From NCBI GenBank assembly GCA_002724185.1, contig PBOB01000054.1, positions 25,768 through 89,767 of the forward strand: a DNA stretch of 64,000 bases. Reading direction: 5' to 3'. Shown here piece by piece: positions 37,973-48,227 of the stretch (position 1 is its first letter; each line of letters opens with the position of its first letter). Below the pieces are notes generated by a model. It saw only the letters and a list, made by a program, of their open reading frames with translations, ran no database searches and had not been told where the DNA came from. The DNA comes from Acidiferrobacteraceae bacterium (lineage in GTDB: Bacteria; Pseudomonadota; Gammaproteobacteria; Arenicellales; UBA868). Both the position numbers and the translations under genes were made by a program.

Positions 37973-39262
37973 TTATGAGTTTGCTTCACGGGCTATAGCT
38001 CGGTAACCGATATCTGGCCTGAAATAAGCATTTTCCCATTGGATTTGATTGACATATCGATAAGCGGTTGTTTGCGCATCAGATACGCTACGCCCTAGAG
38101 ATGTTACACATAACACCCGGCCTCCATTGGTTACTATATTTGAGCCGAGATTTGTTGTACCAGCATGAAAAACTTGTGTATCTTCCCCGCCTATGTTTAT
38201 TAAACCTTCTATAACGTTTCCTGTCTTGTACCTATCGGGATAACCTCCTGCAGTCATAACAACACCCAGAGCCGCCCTCGGATCCCATTTAGGACTTACT
38301 TTGTGCAATTCACCCGCTAGCGCGCTAGAGATCAGTTCATACAAATCTGATTGTAAGCGAAGCAGAATTGGTTGTGTTTCTGGATCTCCAGCTCTGCAGT
38401 TGTACTCTAAAACATGGGGTTGACCATACTGGTCAATCATTAGGCCTGCATACAAGAAGCCCTTGTAACTGATTCCTTCATGCGCTAGACCTTCGACAGT
38501 CGGTTCTATGACATCTTGCATTATCCGATTAAAAAGGGTTGTTGTGATTACTGGGGCTGGTGAATATGCGCCCATTCCTCCGGTATTTGGACCTGTATCA
38601 CCAGCATTTCGGGCTTTGTGATCCTGAGACGTAGCAAGTGGTAGTATTTGATCATCGCTTACGATACATATAAAGCTAGCCTCCTCTCCGTTGATGAAGT
38701 CCTCTAGAATGACTTGGTCTCCTGCAGTGCCAAATCTTTTCTCGTCTAGAATTTGATGTATTGTTTCTTCTGCTTCATGCAGGGTATGAGCGATGATAAC
38801 TCCCTTCCCCGCTGCGAGACCATTGGCCTTAATCACTAAAGGTAATTTTTTTGTACGTGCATATCCGATGGCTTCTGAAGAATTATTGAAGATCCGAAAC
38901 GGTGCTGTTGGTATGTCGTGTCTCTCCATAAAAAGTTTTGAGAAGGATTTTGAGCCTTCAAGCTGCGCCGAATTTTTTGTTGGTCCGAAACACGGTCTAT
39001 TTGAAAGCTGAAATTTATCTACGATCCCAGAGACCAGTGGCATTTCAGGTCCTATCACTGTAAGCCCGATATCTTCTGTGTCAGCAAAGAGCAAAAGTGA
39101 ATCGACATCCATCGGGTCAATCGACACGTTTACAGTTTTTGCTTCCAATGCTGTGCCGGCATTACCAGGTGCTGCATAGATCCTTTCAATGCTGCTTGAC
39201 ATGCCGAGTTTCCACACCAGAGCATGCTCTCTGCCACCCGAACCCACTACTAGCACTTTCAT
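37973..39262 (-). CDS. purD: Phosphoribosylamine-glycine ligase
   Basis: PurD is an ATP-grasp ligase joining glycine to phosphoribosylamine, the second step of purine synthesis. The 429-residue protein has VGSGGREHALVWKL, IGPEMPLVSG, VIKANGLAAGKGVI, QDHKARNAGDTGPNTGGMG and LEYNCRAGDPETQ. It follows purH by 24 bases, the usual purHD order. Confidence 0.96.
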   Translation of the reverse strand: MKVLVVGSGGREHALVWKLGMSSSIERIYAAPGNAGTALEAKTVNVSIDPMDVDSLLLFADTEDIGLTVIGPEMPLVSGIVDKFQLSNRPCFGPTKNSAQLEGSKSFSKLFMERHDIPTAPFRIFNNSSEAIGYARTKKLPLVIKANGLAAGKGVIIAHTLHEAEETIHQILDEKRFGTAGDQVILEDFINGEEASFICIVSDDQILPLATSQDHKARNAGDTGPNTGGMGAYSPAPVITTTLFNRIMQDVIEPTVEGLAHEGISYKGFLYAGLMIDQYGQPHVLEYNCRAGDPETQPILLRLQSDLYELISSALAGELHKVSPKWDPRAALGVVMTAGGYPDRYKTGNVIEGLINIGGEDTQVFHAGTTNLGSNIVTNGGRVLCVTSLGRSVSDAQTTAYRYVNQIQWENAYFRPDIGYRAIAREANS

Positions 39263-39285
39263 GTAATGTTGCCTCTGTATATTGG

Positions 39286-40854
39286 TTAGTGCCTAAAGTG
39301 CCTCATTTTTGTAAAAACAACTGCCATATCGTAGGTGTTTGCGGCATCAATGACTTCTTCATCTCGCATAGAGCCACCTGGTTCGATTATGGCGGTAACT
39401 CCCATGGTGGCAGCAGAGTCAATGGCATCTCTAAACGGAAAGAACGCATCAGATGCCATCACCGAACCTTCTAGAGTAAGCTTTTGATCTTTTGCCTTAA
39501 GTCCAGCAATTCTTGCTGAATCGATTCGGCTCATTTGTCCAGCTCCTACTCCTACTGTTCGTTGCTGTTTAGCAAGCACAATAGCATTAGATTTAACATA
39601 TTTCGCCACTTTCCATGCAAAAAGCAAATCTTGCATCTCATCGTCGGTTGGAGACCTCCTGGTTACTACTTCTAGATCTGCTTCTTGAACAATTGCACTA
39701 TCATGATCCTGAACTAGTAGACCACCACTAACTTGTTTGATCTCAAGGTTTGGCTCTATAGTGGATACTAATTCGCCGCAGCTCAGAATACGTATGTTGG
39801 GTTTAGTCGAGAACATTTTGCTAGCTGCTGTGCTAATTTCAGGGGCAATGATTACCTCGACAAACTGGCGCTCAATGATTGCGGCCGCAACGTCCCTATC
39901 TATTTTGCGGTTAAAAGCAATAATTCCGCCAAAGGCGGATAAGGGATCTGTCTGATAGGCAAGTTCATAAGCTGTTTTTGTGTCAGCAGCGACGGCTACA
40001 CCGCAGGGATTTGCGTGTTTAACGATTGCGCATGCAGTGTTCGGGAAAGCTCTAACGCAGTCAAGTGCAGCATCAGCATCAGCCAAATTATTAAAAGATA
40101 ATTCTTTACCTTGCAATTTTCTTGCTGATGCTAATGTTGAGGGAGTAGGAGTTTGTGTTTGGTAAAAAGCAGCTCGTTGATGAGGATTTTCTCCGTAGCG
40201 CATAGTATAGGATTTTGCGAATTTCAAATTAAGGATTTCCGGGAACGGTTCAGCACTCTGTTGATCCTCCAAATAATTTGAGATTATTCCGTCGTAATGA
40301 GCTGTATGTTTAAATGCCTTGCTCGCTAGGAGATTTCTTGTTCTGGATGAAATGCCACCTCGCGTCCCTAACTCACTTAGTACTAGACGATAGTCGGTCG
40401 AGCTGACAATAACAGTGACCCATGCGTTATTCTTGGCTGCCGCGCGCAGCATTGTAGGTCCACCAATGTCGATATTCTCTATCGCTTTTTCAAGAGGAAC
40501 ATCTTGCTTAGCAATTGTCTGTTCAAAAGGGTATAGATTTACTACTACTAAATCGATAGGGCGGATTTCCCTATCTGCCATTTCAGCGACATGCAGTCTG
40601 CGATCCCCTAAAATGCCACCATGTATCTTTGGGTGCAAAGTCTTAACACGACCACCCATAAATTCTGACATACCTGTGAAATCAGAAACATCAATAACGG
40701 CAATTCCAGATTGTCTTAATAGTTCGCCGGTTCCACCGGTTGACAGGATTTCTATTCCAAACTCGCTGAGAGCTTTCGCAAAATCTATTATGCAACTTTT
40801 ATCAGATACGCTTATTAGCGCTCTTTTAATTGGTACTATGTCAGCAGAGGACAT
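39286..40854 (-). CDS. purH: Bifunctional AICAR transformylase/IMP cyclohydrolase
   Basis: PurH performs the last two steps of IMP synthesis. The 522-residue protein has the N-terminal IMP cyclohydrolase domain (ALISVSDKSCIIDFA, ILSTGGTGELLR, GRVKTLHPKIHGG) and the C-terminal transformylase domain (LRYGENPHQ-like RYGENPHQRAAFYQ, IVKHANPCGVA, SDAFFPFRD). It lies after fis on the same strand and before purD. Confidence 0.96.
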   Translation of the reverse strand: MSSADIVPIKRALISVSDKSCIIDFAKALSEFGIEILSTGGTGELLRQSGIAVIDVSDFTGMSEFMGGRVKTLHPKIHGGILGDRRLHVAEMADREIRPIDLVVVNLYPFEQTIAKQDVPLEKAIENIDIGGPTMLRAAAKNNAWVTVIVSSTDYRLVLSELGTRGGISSRTRNLLASKAFKHTAHYDGIISNYLEDQQSAEPFPEILNLKFAKSYTMRYGENPHQRAAFYQTQTPTPSTLASARKLQGKELSFNNLADADAALDCVRAFPNTACAIVKHANPCGVAVAADTKTAYELAYQTDPLSAFGGIIAFNRKIDRDVAAAIIERQFVEVIIAPEISTAASKMFSTKPNIRILSCGELVSTIEPNLEIKQVSGGLLVQDHDSAIVQEADLEVVTRRSPTDDEMQDLLFAWKVAKYVKSNAIVLAKQQRTVGVGAGQMSRIDSARIAGLKAKDQKLTLEGSVMASDAFFPFRDAIDSAATMGVTAIIEPGGSMRDEEVIDAANTYDMAVVFTKMRHFRH

Positions 40855-40902
40855 ATAGATATGCTCGTTATTATTTTTTGCTATGCGTCGGTAGCAATAG
40901 AA

Positions 40903-41151
40903 CTACTTATCGAGCTCGTAGCGAGATAACTTCTTTCTTAAAGTATTACGATTAATACCCAGCATGCGCGCAGCGCGGGTTTGGTTTCCACCGGCTTGTT
41001 GCATTGTAACTTGCAGTAATGGTCGCTCCGTTTCTTGCAAAACCATATCATAAATACCTGTAGCCTCTTCTCCATCTAACTCTTTGAAGTAGTGCTGGAC
41101 AGAGCTCTGTACAGCATTTGATAGTGGTCCGTTAATATATTTTTTTGTCAT
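40903..41151 (-). CDS. fis: DNA-binding protein Fis (short N-terminus)
   Basis: Fis is a nucleoid protein that bends DNA and stimulates rRNA promoters. The 82 residues end in the HTH signature GGNQTRAARMLGINRNTLRKKL, nearly identical to the E. coli one. E. coli Fis has 98 residues, so about 16 N-terminal residues that form the Hin-contacting beta-arm are missing. An in-frame stop upstream excludes a longer version. In most relatives dusB precedes fis; here there is no dusB. It is followed by purH. Confidence 0.93.
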   Translation of the reverse strand: MTKKYINGPLSNAVQSSVQHYFKELDGEEATGIYDMVLQETERPLLQVTMQQAGGNQTRAARMLGINRNTLRKKLSRYELDK

Positions 41152-41280
41152 TGATTTTAAGACCCAGCTTACAAGCCTTCGGAGGAACTAAACAATATAT
41201 CACCTTGTATGTTGTGGCAACCTGACCGGAGGATAGCATGAATCCTAAATCTACTGCCGATGACCGTTATGATTTTTATG

Positions 41281-42291
41281 CTAATCATTAGATAGATTCG
41301 TAATTACATTTGCTTTGTAACCGACTACTCCTTTGTCTGGGTCCGCTAGATGAAGAGTGATCTCAGAGATCGCATTGGCAGGAATTTTATCAGCGTTACT
41401 CCTGGTTCCATAGTCACTTGCTGTATAGGTACGTCTACCGATTGCAGTCCCATCACGATCAATCAGGGTCAGCTGTATGGGGGGGTAGGGTTTCGAAGAA
41501 AGCGCCCGATTGATAATTTGAATTTTGACAATCACAGCGCCTGGTAGTCGTGTATCAAGATCCGCACGAGTTTTAAGAACACGAAAGATTGGTCCAACAA
41601 TAGGTTCTGGGATCTCACAACCTGCTAGAACGCAAAATGTCTCCAGTGGCTTTCTTGCTGATGGAATGACTGAAAGTTTTTCGAAAAGGATGTACCTTGG
41701 TTGAGCAAAAAGTATTATCAGAGCTAACACTGTTCCAAATATCCAGATGCCTTGGCGATTCCTATTTGTGCTCACCATTGGGCGCCGTATCGCTTGCTTG
41801 TGACTTTCTAATTCATTACTAGGAAGTAAGGCGTCTTCCCCGAAACTGGGTTCCATGCGATTATGATGCGAGCGATACTGTCGTTGTAAGTCTCGATTTT
41901 GAGGTTGTTTGCTAGATCGAGGTGATTTAAGAGCCGTCTGAATCTCCACATAAGTCGCAGCATCGGGAGATTCTTGATTAAGATCTGGGGCGTCTACAGG
42001 ATAATTCTTTTCATCATTATTCACATTGATAGGTTGTTCTGTCCAAGCACTATCAGTTTGATTCTTGTACTTATCCAGAATGTAATTTGACAGGTTGGAT
42101 GGTGTGTTTACTAACAAATCAACTGGGTTTGGCAGCTCGTCAACAAGATTCCAAGATGCATTAAATATGGTGCCACAGTCTCCACATCGTACAAGACCAT
42201 TACGTTCAGCCAATTGGAGACTAGTAATGCGAAAAAGCGTTGCGCATTGAGAGCACCGACAGAGCAGTTGAGAGCTGGAAGATTTGGCCAT
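41281..42291 (-). CDS. Zinc-ribbon and DUF3426 membrane protein
   Basis: The protein (336 residues from ATG 42291) opens with a zinc ribbon of the MJ0042 type (LLCRCSQCATLFRI and VRCGDCGTIFNAS, two CxxC pairs). An acidic, low-complexity middle section, a hydrophobic segment near residue 190, and a C-terminal DUF3426 domain follow. Its function is unknown. I prefer the ATG at 42291, two bases after the prmA stop, over an ATG at 42333 inside prmA. This family regularly sits between prmA and dusB-fis. Confidence 0.82.
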   Translation of the reverse strand: MAKSSSSQLLCRCSQCATLFRITSLQLAERNGLVRCGDCGTIFNASWNLVDELPNPVDLLVNTPSNLSNYILDKYKNQTDSAWTEQPINVNNDEKNYPVDAPDLNQESPDAATYVEIQTALKSPRSSKQPQNRDLQRQYRSHHNRMEPSFGEDALLPSNELESHKQAIRRPMVSTNRNRQGIWIFGTVLALIILFAQPRYILFEKLSVIPSARKPLETFCVLAGCEIPEPIVGPIFRVLKTRADLDTRLPGAVIVKIQIINRALSSKPYPPIQLTLIDRDGTAIGRRTYTASDYGTRSNADKIPANAISEITLHLADPDKGVVGYKANVITNLSND

Positions 42292-42293
42292 AC

Positions 42294-43178
42294 TTACGGA
42301 CTTTCCCCTAGTGAAATTGTTATCATAGCCCAACCATCCTTAGAAACCGATTCATATATAAGATTTTTCCCAAAGGCTTTCGCAGTCTCCTCAATTTGTG
42401 ATTCCAAGATACCAGACGCAATTATTTGTCCATAACCATCAAGGTAATGCATCATTTTTGACGCTAAGTCCTTCAGGGGGCGAGCTAATAAATTAGCCAT
42501 AATTAGGTCGCATTGGAAGTTTTCTGGTATGTCTTCGGGTCGAAAAACATCTATCTGAGCTTGCATGCCATTTCTTTTTGCATTGTCTCTAGTGGCTACC
42601 AATGATCGATGATCAATGTCTATGGCAAATACCCTATCGGCGCCAAGCTTGAGCGCAGCTATGCTTAGTATGCCCGAGCCAGACCCCCAATCAAGGATTG
42701 TCATCCCCGAAAGATTTAATTGGGATAATTTTCGAAGGCAAAGAAAGGTAGTGGCATGCTTGCCTGTGCCAAACGCAAGCCCTGGCGTTATCCAAACAGT
42801 GTCGCCTTGCTTGCATATTGGTGAGGACCAGTCAGGAGAGATTTTGAGCCCTTTACTAATTCTTATTGGTGTGAATTTCTGTTGCGAATGGATAATCCAG
42901 TCTCGATCACTTAGCCATGTCTTCTCTATTTTTATCTTAGTGATAGTGAGCGCTTTTAGAGTAGTAATTAGATAGTCAGAGTCGATGGTTGGATAAAATA
43001 ATCCAGTTATAGCTTGTCGGCTCCATAGAGGCGGGTTCCAGAGAAATGCCTCGTTTTCTTGATGCAGGCTAGCATTTTCAACCGAAATCGATTCGGCATG
43101 GAACACGTCAAATAACTCCTCAATACGACTTGCATCTGCACGGTCTGCGACAATTCTAATCTTCAGCCAGTCGGACAC
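42294..43178 (-). CDS. prmA: Ribosomal protein L11 methyltransferase
   Basis: PrmA methylates L11 with SAM. The 294-residue protein has an N-terminal L11-binding domain and a C-terminal class I methyltransferase domain with ILDWGSGSGILSIAAL (motif I), FGTGKHATT before it, and IMANLLARPL (motif IV). The start is a GTG at 43178. It follows accC in the accBC-prmA order known from gammaproteobacteria. Confidence 0.94.
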   Translation of the reverse strand: MSDWLKIRIVADRADASRIEELFDVFHAESISVENASLHQENEAFLWNPPLWSRQAITGLFYPTIDSDYLITTLKALTITKIKIEKTWLSDRDWIIHSQQKFTPIRISKGLKISPDWSSPICKQGDTVWITPGLAFGTGKHATTFLCLRKLSQLNLSGMTILDWGSGSGILSIAALKLGADRVFAIDIDHRSLVATRDNAKRNGMQAQIDVFRPEDIPENFQCDLIMANLLARPLKDLASKMMHYLDGYGQIIASGILESQIEETAKAFGKNLIYESVSKDGWAMITISLGESP

Positions 43179-43193
43179 AGCTTTTTCATAAAG

Positions 43194-44534
43194 TCAATTA
43201 GTGTGACTACGCTCTAGATAGTGAATATCTCTCGGACCCTGATGTAACGCTGAGTCAGAAACTATTTTTTGATGAAGCGCGATATTAGTTGAGATGCCTT
43301 CCACAACCATTTCCTGCATTGCGCCATACATTCGCGAGAATGCCTCACGCCGATTTGAACCATGTGCAATTACTTTAGCTATCAAGGAATCATAGTAGGG
43401 TGGTACAACATAGTGATTGAAAATATGCGAATCTACACGTATTCCAGGCCCACCTGGTTGATGATACTGGGTAATCTCGCCTGGCGACGGTATGAAGGAG
43501 TTTGGATCTTCAGCGTTAATTCTGCATTCTACCGCGTGACCGCGAAATTCTACTTGGTCTTGTGAGTATGTCAAAGTATCGCCCGCAGCAATAGCGATTT
43601 GCTCCTTAACTAGATCAATACCTGTGATTGCTTCCGTGACCGGATGTTCCACTTGCAACCGAGTATTCATTTCTATAAAGAAAAAATCACCATTTTCGTA
43701 AAGAAATTCGAAAGTGCCTAAACCGCGGTAATTGATTTGACGGCATACCTCTGCACATCTCTCACCGATTAACTCACTCAAAGCTGGCTTAACATCAGGA
43801 GCCGGCGCTTCTTCAAGAACTTTTTGGTGTCTACGCTGCATGGAGCAATCACGATTACCAAGATGCACCACATTACCATAATTGTCTGCAATAATTTGGA
43901 ACTCAATATGGCGGGGCTTCTCCAAGAATCGCTCCATATAAACCTCTCCATTACCAAATGCTGCTTGCGCTTCACTGCGTGTTAATTGCCAGGCATTTAT
44001 CAGTGCCGCTTCAGTATGCACCACTCGCATACCCTTGCCACCACCACCCGCGCTTGCCTTAATGATTACGGGGTAGCCAATCGATGATGCCATATCGACA
44101 ACCCCATCAGCATCGTCGGGTAGAGGTCCATCAGATCCGGGGACGCATGGGACATCCGAAGCTTTCATCGCTTTAATTGCTGAAATTTTGTCGCCCATTA
44201 TGCGCATTGTGTCCGAACTAGGACCAACAAAGACGAAACCGCTCTCTTCAACTCTTTCAGCAAAGTCTGCATTTTCAGAAAGAAAACCATACCCGGGGTG
44301 GATGGCGCTAGCGTCAGTTACTTCTGCAGCTGCAATAACCGCCGGAATATTGAGATAACTATCACTTGGAGGCGCAGGACCAATGCAAACAGATTCGTCG
44401 GCAAGACGCACATACTTCGTGTCGCGATCTGCCTCTGAATGTAGAGCAACAACACGAATTCCGAGCTCTCTGCAGGCCCTTAATATGCGCAGTGCAACTT
44501 CGCCCCTATTAGCAATGACTAACTTATCGATCAT
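43194..44534 (-). CDS. accC: Biotin carboxylase subunit of acetyl-CoA carboxylase
   Basis: AccC carboxylates biotin on AccB with ATP and bicarbonate at the start of fatty acid synthesis. The 446-residue ATP-grasp protein has [61 protein letters not shown] and [16 protein letters not shown]. It is 12 bases downstream of accB. Confidence 0.97.
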   Translation of the reverse strand: MIDKLVIANRGEVALRILRACRELGIRVVALHSEADRDTKYVRLADESVCIGPAPPSDSYLNIPAVIAAAEVTDASAIHPGYGFLSENADFAERVEESGFVFVGPSSDTMRIMGDKISAIKAMKASDVPCVPGSDGPLPDDADGVVDMASSIGYPVIIKASAGGGGKGMRVVHTEAALINAWQLTRSEAQAAFGNGEVYMERFLEKPRHIEFQIIADNYGNVVHLGNRDCSMQRRHQKVLEEAPAPDVKPALSELIGERCAEVCRQINYRGLGTFEFLYENGDFFFIEMNTRLQVEHPVTEAITGIDLVKEQIAIAAGDTLTYSQDQVEFRGHAVECRINAEDPNSFIPSPGEITQYHQPGGPGIRVDSHIFNHYVVPPYYDSLIAKVIAHGSNRREAFSRMYGAMQEMVVEGISTNIALHQKIVSDSALHQGPRDIHYLERSHTN

Positions 44535-44545
44535 TAGCTAGAGTT

Positions 44546-45049
44546 TCAGTTAATGCTTTCAGCAGTTGTGGTTTCAATCAAGAACAATACTTCGCCAAAC
44601 TCGACGGGGTCTCCACTATTTTTCATTATTTTATGAACAATGCCAGCATGTTCAGTTTCAACATGATTAAAAATTTTCATCGCTTCAATTACGCATAAGG
44701 TATCGCCAGCGCTAACTTGAGAGCCAACACCCACATATGGGGATGAATCAGGATTTGGTGATGCATAAAAGGTGCCAACCATAGGTGAAACTACAGATGC
44801 AGTTTCTATGCTCTCAGGATCGTCATCGAGCTCAGGATCATTATTCTCAGCAGCGGATAGTGTTTCTTTGGGGCTTCCAATATTTTCGGACGGTGTGTCA
44901 ATCGGGATGCCCCCAGATGATGCAGGTGAGTGATGCAGCGACTGCCGACTCAACCGAATTGATTCCTCCCCTTCGGAGATCTCTAGCTCTGTGAGCGCAG
45001 ATTCCTCAAGAAGCTCTATTAGCTTTTTTATTTTGCGGATGTCCACCAT
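44546..45049 (-). CDS. accB: Biotin carboxyl carrier protein
   Basis: AccB carries the biotin. The 167-residue protein has the N-terminal helical segment VDIRKIKKLIELLEES, a low-complexity acidic linker with Pro and Ser, and a C-terminal biotinyl domain with the biotin Lys in IEAMKIFNHVE (usually EAMKMMN). It sits between aroQ and accC. Confidence 0.95.
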   Translation of the reverse strand: MVDIRKIKKLIELLEESALTELEISEGEESIRLSRQSLHHSPASSGGIPIDTPSENIGSPKETLSAAENNDPELDDDPESIETASVVSPMVGTFYASPNPDSSPYVGVGSQVSAGDTLCVIEAMKIFNHVETEHAGIVHKIMKNSGDPVEFGEVLFLIETTTAESIN

Positions 45050-45062
45050 AATACCTGCTTGC

Positions 45063-45512
45063 TCAAGACTTCAGATTCTTGAGATAATTGATAGCAGCTT
45101 CAAACGCGAAGTAGTAGCTGTATTGACCGAAGCCTGTTATCACACCTACGGCAATATCAGAAACAAAGGAACGCTGGCGAAAAGGTTCACGAGCGTGAAC
45201 ATTAGATAGGTGTATTTCAATAAATGGTATGTCAGCAGCAGCTAGCGCATCTCGGATCGCTACACTGGTATGCGTAAAGGCAGCTGGATTTATGAGGATG
45301 AAATCAATGTTTTCGGTTGCTGCTTGCTGTATCCGTTCTACTAAAACAGTTTCTGAATTTGATTGGAGATGCTGAATTTCATGTTCGTTAGCGTGCGCCA
45401 GACTGGTCAAATGACTATCAATATCAGCCAGTGTCACCTGTCCATAATGCTCAGGTTCTCTTTGGCCCAGCAAGTTTAAATTTGGGCCGTGGAGAGTTAG
45501 TAAAGTAGCCAA
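45063..45512 (-). CDS. aroQ: Type II 3-dehydroquinate dehydratase
   Basis: AroQ dehydrates 3-dehydroquinate in the shikimate pathway. The 149-residue type II enzyme has [17 protein letters not shown], with the active-site lid and Tyr, [16 protein letters not shown], and [17 protein letters not shown] 45512 is the start, supported by AGGAGG ending six bases upstream. It heads the conserved aroQ-accB-accC unit. Confidence 0.95.
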   Translation of the reverse strand: MATLLTLHGPNLNLLGQREPEHYGQVTLADIDSHLTSLAHANEHEIQHLQSNSETVLVERIQQAATENIDFILINPAAFTHTSVAIRDALAAADIPFIEIHLSNVHAREPFRQRSFVSDIAVGVITGFGQYSYYFAFEAAINYLKNLKS

Positions 45513-45633
45513 ACTATGCCTCCTGCAGTGGTCTACGCAGTTTGCCCGATGAATCAGTTTTTGTCTAGTTCGATGAAATTAGCCGCTAATTTGAAGACAT
45601 TTGATGAAAATAAGCGCAATTTAAGGTGAGTGA

Positions 45634-46158
45634 CTACATAACTTTATCAAGCATGTCCTCTAATTCAGACATATTAATCGGTCCCAAAACGTGATATCTA
45701 AGCTTCTGATCATAGTCAAAAATCAATGTCTGAGGTAGTTCTCCTTTAGTACCATAGCGTCGCATAAGGTCCATGCCATGTGTGTCACTTACCAGTGACA
45801 GATAATTTAGACCAGTCACGTCTTCAAAGTGCCGCACATTCGACACCTTATCAATGGCTATGCCTATAACTAGAATTGACGGATAGTAACGATTGTGTAA
45901 CTCAATCAAATAGGGGATTTCAGTCCGGCATGGTAGGCACCAGGGCGCCCAGAAATTGATTACAACAACTTGTTTGTCGAGTATGGCAGAAGACCAGATT
46001 GATTCGTCAGTTGTAGGGAGCTCGAAATCTATCCAACTGGTAACAGCGCCATTGTATGTTGCTCTAGTTTGATATAGTGGTTCCAAGAAAAAGTATAGAC
46101 CAACCCCTAATAGGAGTGATATTAGGATCACTCTGCTAACTATTGTCTTTGATCTCAT
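45634..46158 (-). CDS. TlpA/ResA-like membrane-anchored thioredoxin
   Basis: This 174-residue protein has an N-terminal membrane anchor (about residues 9-27) and a periplasmic thioredoxin domain with the active site FWAPWCLPCRTE (CLPC). Such proteins reduce cytochrome c apoproteins or other periplasmic disulfides. It lies 12 bases downstream of dsbD, so DsbD probably supplies electrons to it, which is inference from order. Confidence 0.85.
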   Translation of the reverse strand: MRSKTIVSRVILISLLLGVGLYFFLEPLYQTRATYNGAVTSWIDFELPTTDESIWSSAILDKQVVVINFWAPWCLPCRTEIPYLIELHNRYYPSILVIGIAIDKVSNVRHFEDVTGLNYLSLVSDTHGMDLMRRYGTKGELPQTLIFDYDQKLRYHVLGPINMSELEDMLDKVM

Positions 46159-46170
46159 ATGTCACACGCG

Positions 46171-48045
46171 CTAGATATTCTTAATCAGCGCAATAATCTC
46201 ATCTGCGGATTTATATCCATATACACGATGGGATTTCAGTTCGATACCATCTGAGTTGAAGAATAAAATCGCAGGGGGGCCAAAAACTTTGAAGCGCCTC
46301 TTAATGTCAAGTGGGCCCACACTGTTAGGATTAGTCACGTCAACCTGTAAAGCGACAAATCTCTTTAGTGACAATATCACCTGAGGGTCACTGAACGTGG
46401 ATTTCTTCATGCGGATGCAGTCGGTACACCATGCCGCGTAGAAATCCAAAAGCACCGGTCGACCCCCATTCCTGGCAGACATCATATGACTATCTAGTTT
46501 ATTGAGATCCCGAATTTGGATAAAACTCATTGATGGTTGCGATTGCATTGGCATGTTCGGGTCTATGAGACTCTTGAGAGATGACATTGTTACTGGTCGG
46601 AATACATCTGTTCGTTTGCTAAGTCCGCCGATAATTTCGAAAATGCCACCAGCAAGAACTATAGTGGCGACAAGAAATCCTAAGAAACGCATGTTACGAG
46701 ATACGAAAGAGCGGGAATTTGCTGCAAGATAGATCGCTAACATAATGAAGAGCACGCCCCAGAGCATAAGGTTTGATATCCACGATATTGTGCCAAGCAT
46801 ATATACAGCCACCCCCAATAGCGTAAAGCCAAAGAAATGTTGTACATATTTCATCCAGAATCGAGTTTTTGGCAGCAAAAATGCTGCTCCAAATCCAACG
46901 CTGACTAGGACTATCCCCATACCGATGGCGATCGAGAGCATCAGGGCACCGCCAAGCACGGGGCTTCCTCTTAGGATGGCAATGCTTAACACAGAAATCA
47001 GGATTGGAGATACACAAGCACCGACCACGAGTGCCATCAGGGCGCCAAGAACAAAGACCATGCCGAGTGTGCCCCTATTAAGCTTATTGCCATGTAGCGA
47101 CAGCCTTGACTGCAACGAATTAGGTATTTGAATTGTATACATTCCGAATAGTGAAAGAGCCATAAGTGTCAGGATGAAACTGACTGTTCCGATGGCCCAG
47201 ATATTTTGGAAATAGGCGTTGAGTTGTTCGCCAGTTGCACCTGCTATTACACCTATCCCGGTATATGTTGTTGCTGTTCCGAGAACATAAGCAATTGATA
47301 ATGTTCCGGTCCTACTTTTCGTGGTACTGTGGTTCTGGCCAGCGATAACGCTAGATAAAATTGGAATTAAAGGCAGGACACAAGGAGTGAAGCTAAGTAA
47401 AAAGCCTGCGGCAAGCGCGGTGGTTATGTAGCGTAGAAGGTGTTGTATGGTTAGATCGTTCTCGGCGGTAGTTTCAAGTGACGAGACACTAACAATAGGC
47501 GCAATACCTATTGAAATAGTGTTCTCAGAAGGTGGATAACATATGCCATCTTCAGCACAACCCTGATAAGTCGCGACAATAGTCGCAGTGACCTCCCCCA
47601 AAGTATTCTTGTCCCTCAGTATAGGTAGCAAAATATTTACAACACCTTTGTATATCTCTACGTTCCCAAAATATTCATCTTGTTTCTTAATTCCAGGTGG
47701 CAGGTCGTATGACGCGATCTGAACGCTGCCGGGAGCTGCAGCAAAACTAATTTTTTCGCGATAGAGGTAGTAACCGGGAGCTATGCTGAAACTAGCTACT
47801 AAAATATGGTTATCAGCTATTTCTATGTTAAGTTTGAAGGCGTCTTCGGCATCGAGAAATTCGGATTTATTACCAATCTTATCGAGTAGTTCGCTGACGA
47901 GCGTTGACTGCTGATCCTCAGAGTTCTTGACACCGGTATCTGTCGCTGCGGCTGTTCTTACGATATCGATCACGCAAAGTAATGTCAGGAAGATCAAGAG
48001 AAGAGTAATTCTTTTGGTCCAGCTGGATCTTTTCAAACTTCGCAT
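46171..48045 (-). CDS. dsbD: Thiol:disulfide interchange protein DsbD
   Basis: DsbD passes electrons from cytoplasmic thioredoxin across the inner membrane to periplasmic targets. It has a signal peptide (KRITLLLIFLTLLCVI), an N-terminal DsbD-alpha domain with CAEDGICYPP, eight membrane helices with FTPCVLPLIP and VGACVSPIL, and a C-terminal thioredoxin domain with FYAAWCTDCIRMK. I take ATG 48045, giving 624 residues and a proper signal peptide; an upstream ATG at 48165 would add 40 atypical residues. Confidence 0.93.
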   Translation of the reverse strand: MRSLKRSSWTKRITLLLIFLTLLCVIDIVRTAAATDTGVKNSEDQQSTLVSELLDKIGNKSEFLDAEDAFKLNIEIADNHILVASFSIAPGYYLYREKISFAAAPGSVQIASYDLPPGIKKQDEYFGNVEIYKGVVNILLPILRDKNTLGEVTATIVATYQGCAEDGICYPPSENTISIGIAPIVSVSSLETTAENDLTIQHLLRYITTALAAGFLLSFTPCVLPLIPILSSVIAGQNHSTTKSRTGTLSIAYVLGTATTYTGIGVIAGATGEQLNAYFQNIWAIGTVSFILTLMALSLFGMYTIQIPNSLQSRLSLHGNKLNRGTLGMVFVLGALMALVVGACVSPILISVLSIAILRGSPVLGGALMLSIAIGMGIVLVSVGFGAAFLLPKTRFWMKYVQHFFGFTLLGVAVYMLGTISWISNLMLWGVLFIMLAIYLAANSRSFVSRNMRFLGFLVATIVLAGGIFEIIGGLSKRTDVFRPVTMSSLKSLIDPNMPMQSQPSMSFIQIRDLNKLDSHMMSARNGGRPVLLDFYAAWCTDCIRMKKSTFSDPQVILSLKRFVALQVDVTNPNSVGPLDIKRRFKVFGPPAILFFNSDGIELKSHRVYGYKSADEIIALIKNI

Positions 48046-48227
48046 TAGCGTTGTAATCTCCGTTAAATCAACAATCGCTTTTATAAGTAAATCAAGTTTC
48101 TTGATGGCGCTGCTATATGCTTGGGAATCTCGAGAAAAATCACCTATAATGGTCCAACGAGACAACGACTATGTTGCCGCCACAAGTCCTTGATGGGCAG
48201 GGGATGGTCTAAGCCACACCTAATTTC

